From positions 19,822,501 through 19,886,500 of the forward strand of contig NC_060114.1 in the NCBI RefSeq assembly GCF_021155765.1: a stretch of DNA of 64,000 nt, given 5' to 3'. Each line of letters starts with the position of its first letter. Within the stretch, counting starts at the first letter, position 1. This DNA is from Diprion similis (lineage: Eukaryota > Arthropoda > Insecta > Hymenoptera > Diprionidae). The translations under genes and the position numbers were made by a program. A model generated the notes under the pieces. That model ran no database searches. It saw only the letters and a list, made by a program, of their open reading frames with translations, and was not told the DNA's origin. Of the stretch, positions 62,101 through 64,000 are shown in pieces.

Positions 62101-64000
62101 CTAACGTAAAGTCAAGAAATATTATCGCAGCTCATACCGTTATCTCATTCTGATTATGCGTGAAACGTTGTAGTAAAAACAGGAAGACATGTGCGGAGAA
62201 GGGAGTCACGGGCTCTTTTGACGCGTCAGCTAAATGCTTTGCCACATGTAAATCATTCTAGAAGCCACGCTGTTACTGGAAATAATTATTCGTGAAGAAT
62301 TTCTTTCCTCCATTATTCCATTTTCGTTTGATCCTTAGATGAACGGGGTAAAAAGTTTCACTAGGTGAGAAAGTAAAAATTTTTAGTTGGATTTTGGAAC
62401 GTTTAGAGGTTGACAATTTTTTGTGCGGTTATGAAAATTGTGGCGAGAATATCGGAGTAACAAAATGACGGCTATAATCTCGAAGTGAATAGACGGAGGA
62501 CCTAATTTCGTCCAAGAAATTGGCTTATGCAACCCTCACCACTTGTTCAGTGCTAAGGAAATCGAACGCTAATCAATACAAAGTCTTCGATATAACCTTC
62601 AAGACGGCGGAACTTATTCCAGGTAAAAGAATTCAACGCGAATCCCCGTAAATCTTGTCTTTCTTCGAGGTCGAAAGATTTTTTTTCACTCTTCCTTTGT
62701 TTTTAATCGATTTAGGTTGTCTTGAATTTGATGTCACTAAATTGGGTTCCAGAATAAATAACTAAACGAAGCTGTGAACTCGAATATTCAACAAATTCAA
62801 TACGAATCAATGCAAATATTGTGATCTTTTTTTTCTCGATACTTACCCAAGTCTTATTTTCTACAATTTTTTAAATGAAATATGAATATTGTACCCTGTA
62901 AAACCGCATATTCGTTATGCATTATCTTCGAGACGTCCAAACTTTGAGTTTGGTGTAAGTAGACCGTCAACTCGAGTAGCTTGAAGATTGTGCCAAACAT
63001 TGCTGCAGCATAGGGAGCGTGAGGATGAAGGAAAGAGAGAAAGAAAAAGGAAAAATATGAGGCCTGTGGTCGGATGTTGCTCAATGATATAATTTATCAA
63101 TCAGACCATATTCAGACTAGGAGAGAATACCATGCTAGCGTTGATAATCAATGAGTGTAGACGGTAGTGGGAGTGGGAACAGCAGAATTAATAGAGAACC
63201 TTGCAATCTCCAAGCCGAGCTCCAAGCTTCTGCACTGCACCACGAATCAAACCACTGCAACGTCCAATTAAAATAGACGTCTTGAAAATTCGAGCAGAAT
63301 CCTGACATAAAATTAACATGAAATATGCCTGATATAGACGAACAAATCACCGATAAGATAATGCTAAGAATGAAGCAAATTCCTACAAAAAACTATTTTC
63401 AATAATATTGCGGCTTTTTTGATGACACGTTAATTTTCATCCATTCTCCACAAGCTTCGTTACATCATTAATCTGTTTTATTTGTCAATACTGTTCTGCA
63501 CAACCACTTCACGCCACACCACTGCACCAAGTCGATTGTGAATGCTGCTTTGTAACTTGAGTGTAAAAAATTCTTGACTTCACCGTGAAATCTGGGTGTA
63601 ATCAAAGTGAAATCTCATTGTCAGTGTAAGTTCAGTGTAATTTCAGTGAGATGGAATCTGCCAAGGTGAGGAAATGATTGCATAATTACACTGCGTGGCA
63701 AGATGGTAGTATGAACAAGAAAAAAAAAAAAACAACAACAACAGGCAACAGACGATACTTGACATACTATTCTAGGCACAGAGATTTGAAGGGCTAGAAT
63801 TAATTCAGTTAGCCCAGCGTAGCGATTATCATTAATATAATTGCAGCGCGCTGTAAGTTGAAATTTAGTGAGAATTTTTGAATTCCGGCAAGAAATTTGA
63901 TAATTAGTCAAATCCGTTTTGTTTACGCGCATTGGAATATACGTTTTCCCAAGTAAGCCATGCTTTCAAGGAGGTATAAATCCAGGTGAGTACATATATA
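59142..64000. other. Right-hand non-coding region
   Basis: Mostly AT-rich, with a CpG-richer patch at 59500-59720 and a tandem duplication at 60654-60901. Three short plus-strand stretches look like first coding exons (ATG plus donor): 60034-60048, 63651-63665 and 63960-63995. On the minus strand 62847-62895 has both acceptor and donor consensus but stops in all frames, so at best it is a non-coding exon. No protein family is recognised. Confidence 0.4.
60654..60901. repeat. Two tandem copies of a ~126-bp unit, resembling a retroelement tail
   Basis: TTGTAGCTATCCAC, then AATCGGTTCA/CATCGGTTCA, GAAGTTATAAG, CAACATAACACGGA, AGAAAGACTT and GAGGTTATGTTTATATGTA occur at 60671-60777 and again at 60797-60901, period 126. 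Strings of the type ATCGGTTCAGTAGTTT..GAAGTTAT are common at the 3' ends of insect non-LTR retroelements, so this may be a duplicated tail. Confidence 0.65.

Noticed and set aside
62847-62895. Minus-strand stretch with good acceptor and donor
   Set aside because: All three frames contain stops, so it is not a coding exon; a non-coding exon remains possible but unsupported.

Overview
The window reads as insect nuclear DNA: spliced genes with canonical GT..AG introns, AT-rich introns crowded with microsatellites and small inverted-repeat elements, and copies of the TTAGG-type telomere pentamer inside one element. Gene content and intron style fit a holometabolous insect. I lean to Hymenoptera, but that is an inference from general style, not from a diagnostic marker.

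Layout, left to right. (1) 1-4288, minus strand: the N-terminal part of a laminin beta-1 chain (LanB1). Nine exons are resolved from the signal peptide to the second block of laminin EGF-like repeats; the 3' end lies beyond the left edge. (2) 7781-12280, minus: a complete nine-exon Cys-loop ligand-gated chloride channel subunit of 422 aa, resembling the insect CG12344 / glycine-receptor-like group. (3) 12.3-18.3 kb: no convincing intact gene, but there is a decayed protein-like reading frame near 13.97-14.5 kb. (4) 18291-43952, minus: the complete gene for Ssdp, the single-stranded DNA-binding LIM-complex cofactor. It has 13 coding exons spread over 25.7 kb, encodes 441 aa, and has a 9.6-kb last intron that is very rich in simple repeats. 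(5) 46941-48765, plus: a compact four-exon Atg10, the E2-like enzyme of autophagy, 217 aa. (6) 54798-56708, plus: an excitatory amino-acid transporter (SLC1/EAAT family), six exons; its short first coding exon was not located. (7) 57-64 kb: mostly non-coding, apart from an unidentified 3'-terminal coding exon on the minus strand at 58953-59141 and weak candidate first exons near the right edge.

The genes do not form an operon or a pathway. Laminin acts in basement membrane, the channel and EAAT in neurons or glia, Ssdp in nuclear transcription complexes, and Atg10 in the cytosol. All gene models were assembled by hand from splice signals, and the phases of every junction I report are consistent.

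The most notable non-genic content is a set of foldback or inverted-repeat elements, most of them in Ssdp introns. They include one whose arms contain TTAGG-type telomeric repeats, one flanked by TTAA, and two with CAGGGTG ends and visible 5-bp target duplications. I found no prokaryote-like system, CRISPR array, rRNA or tRNA. I see nothing I can honestly call a new biological system. The best leads are the alternative Ssdp C-terminus, the orphan terminal exon at 59 kb, a motif cluster resembling YY1/NRF1 sites inside the last Ssdp intron, and the decayed frame at 14 kb.
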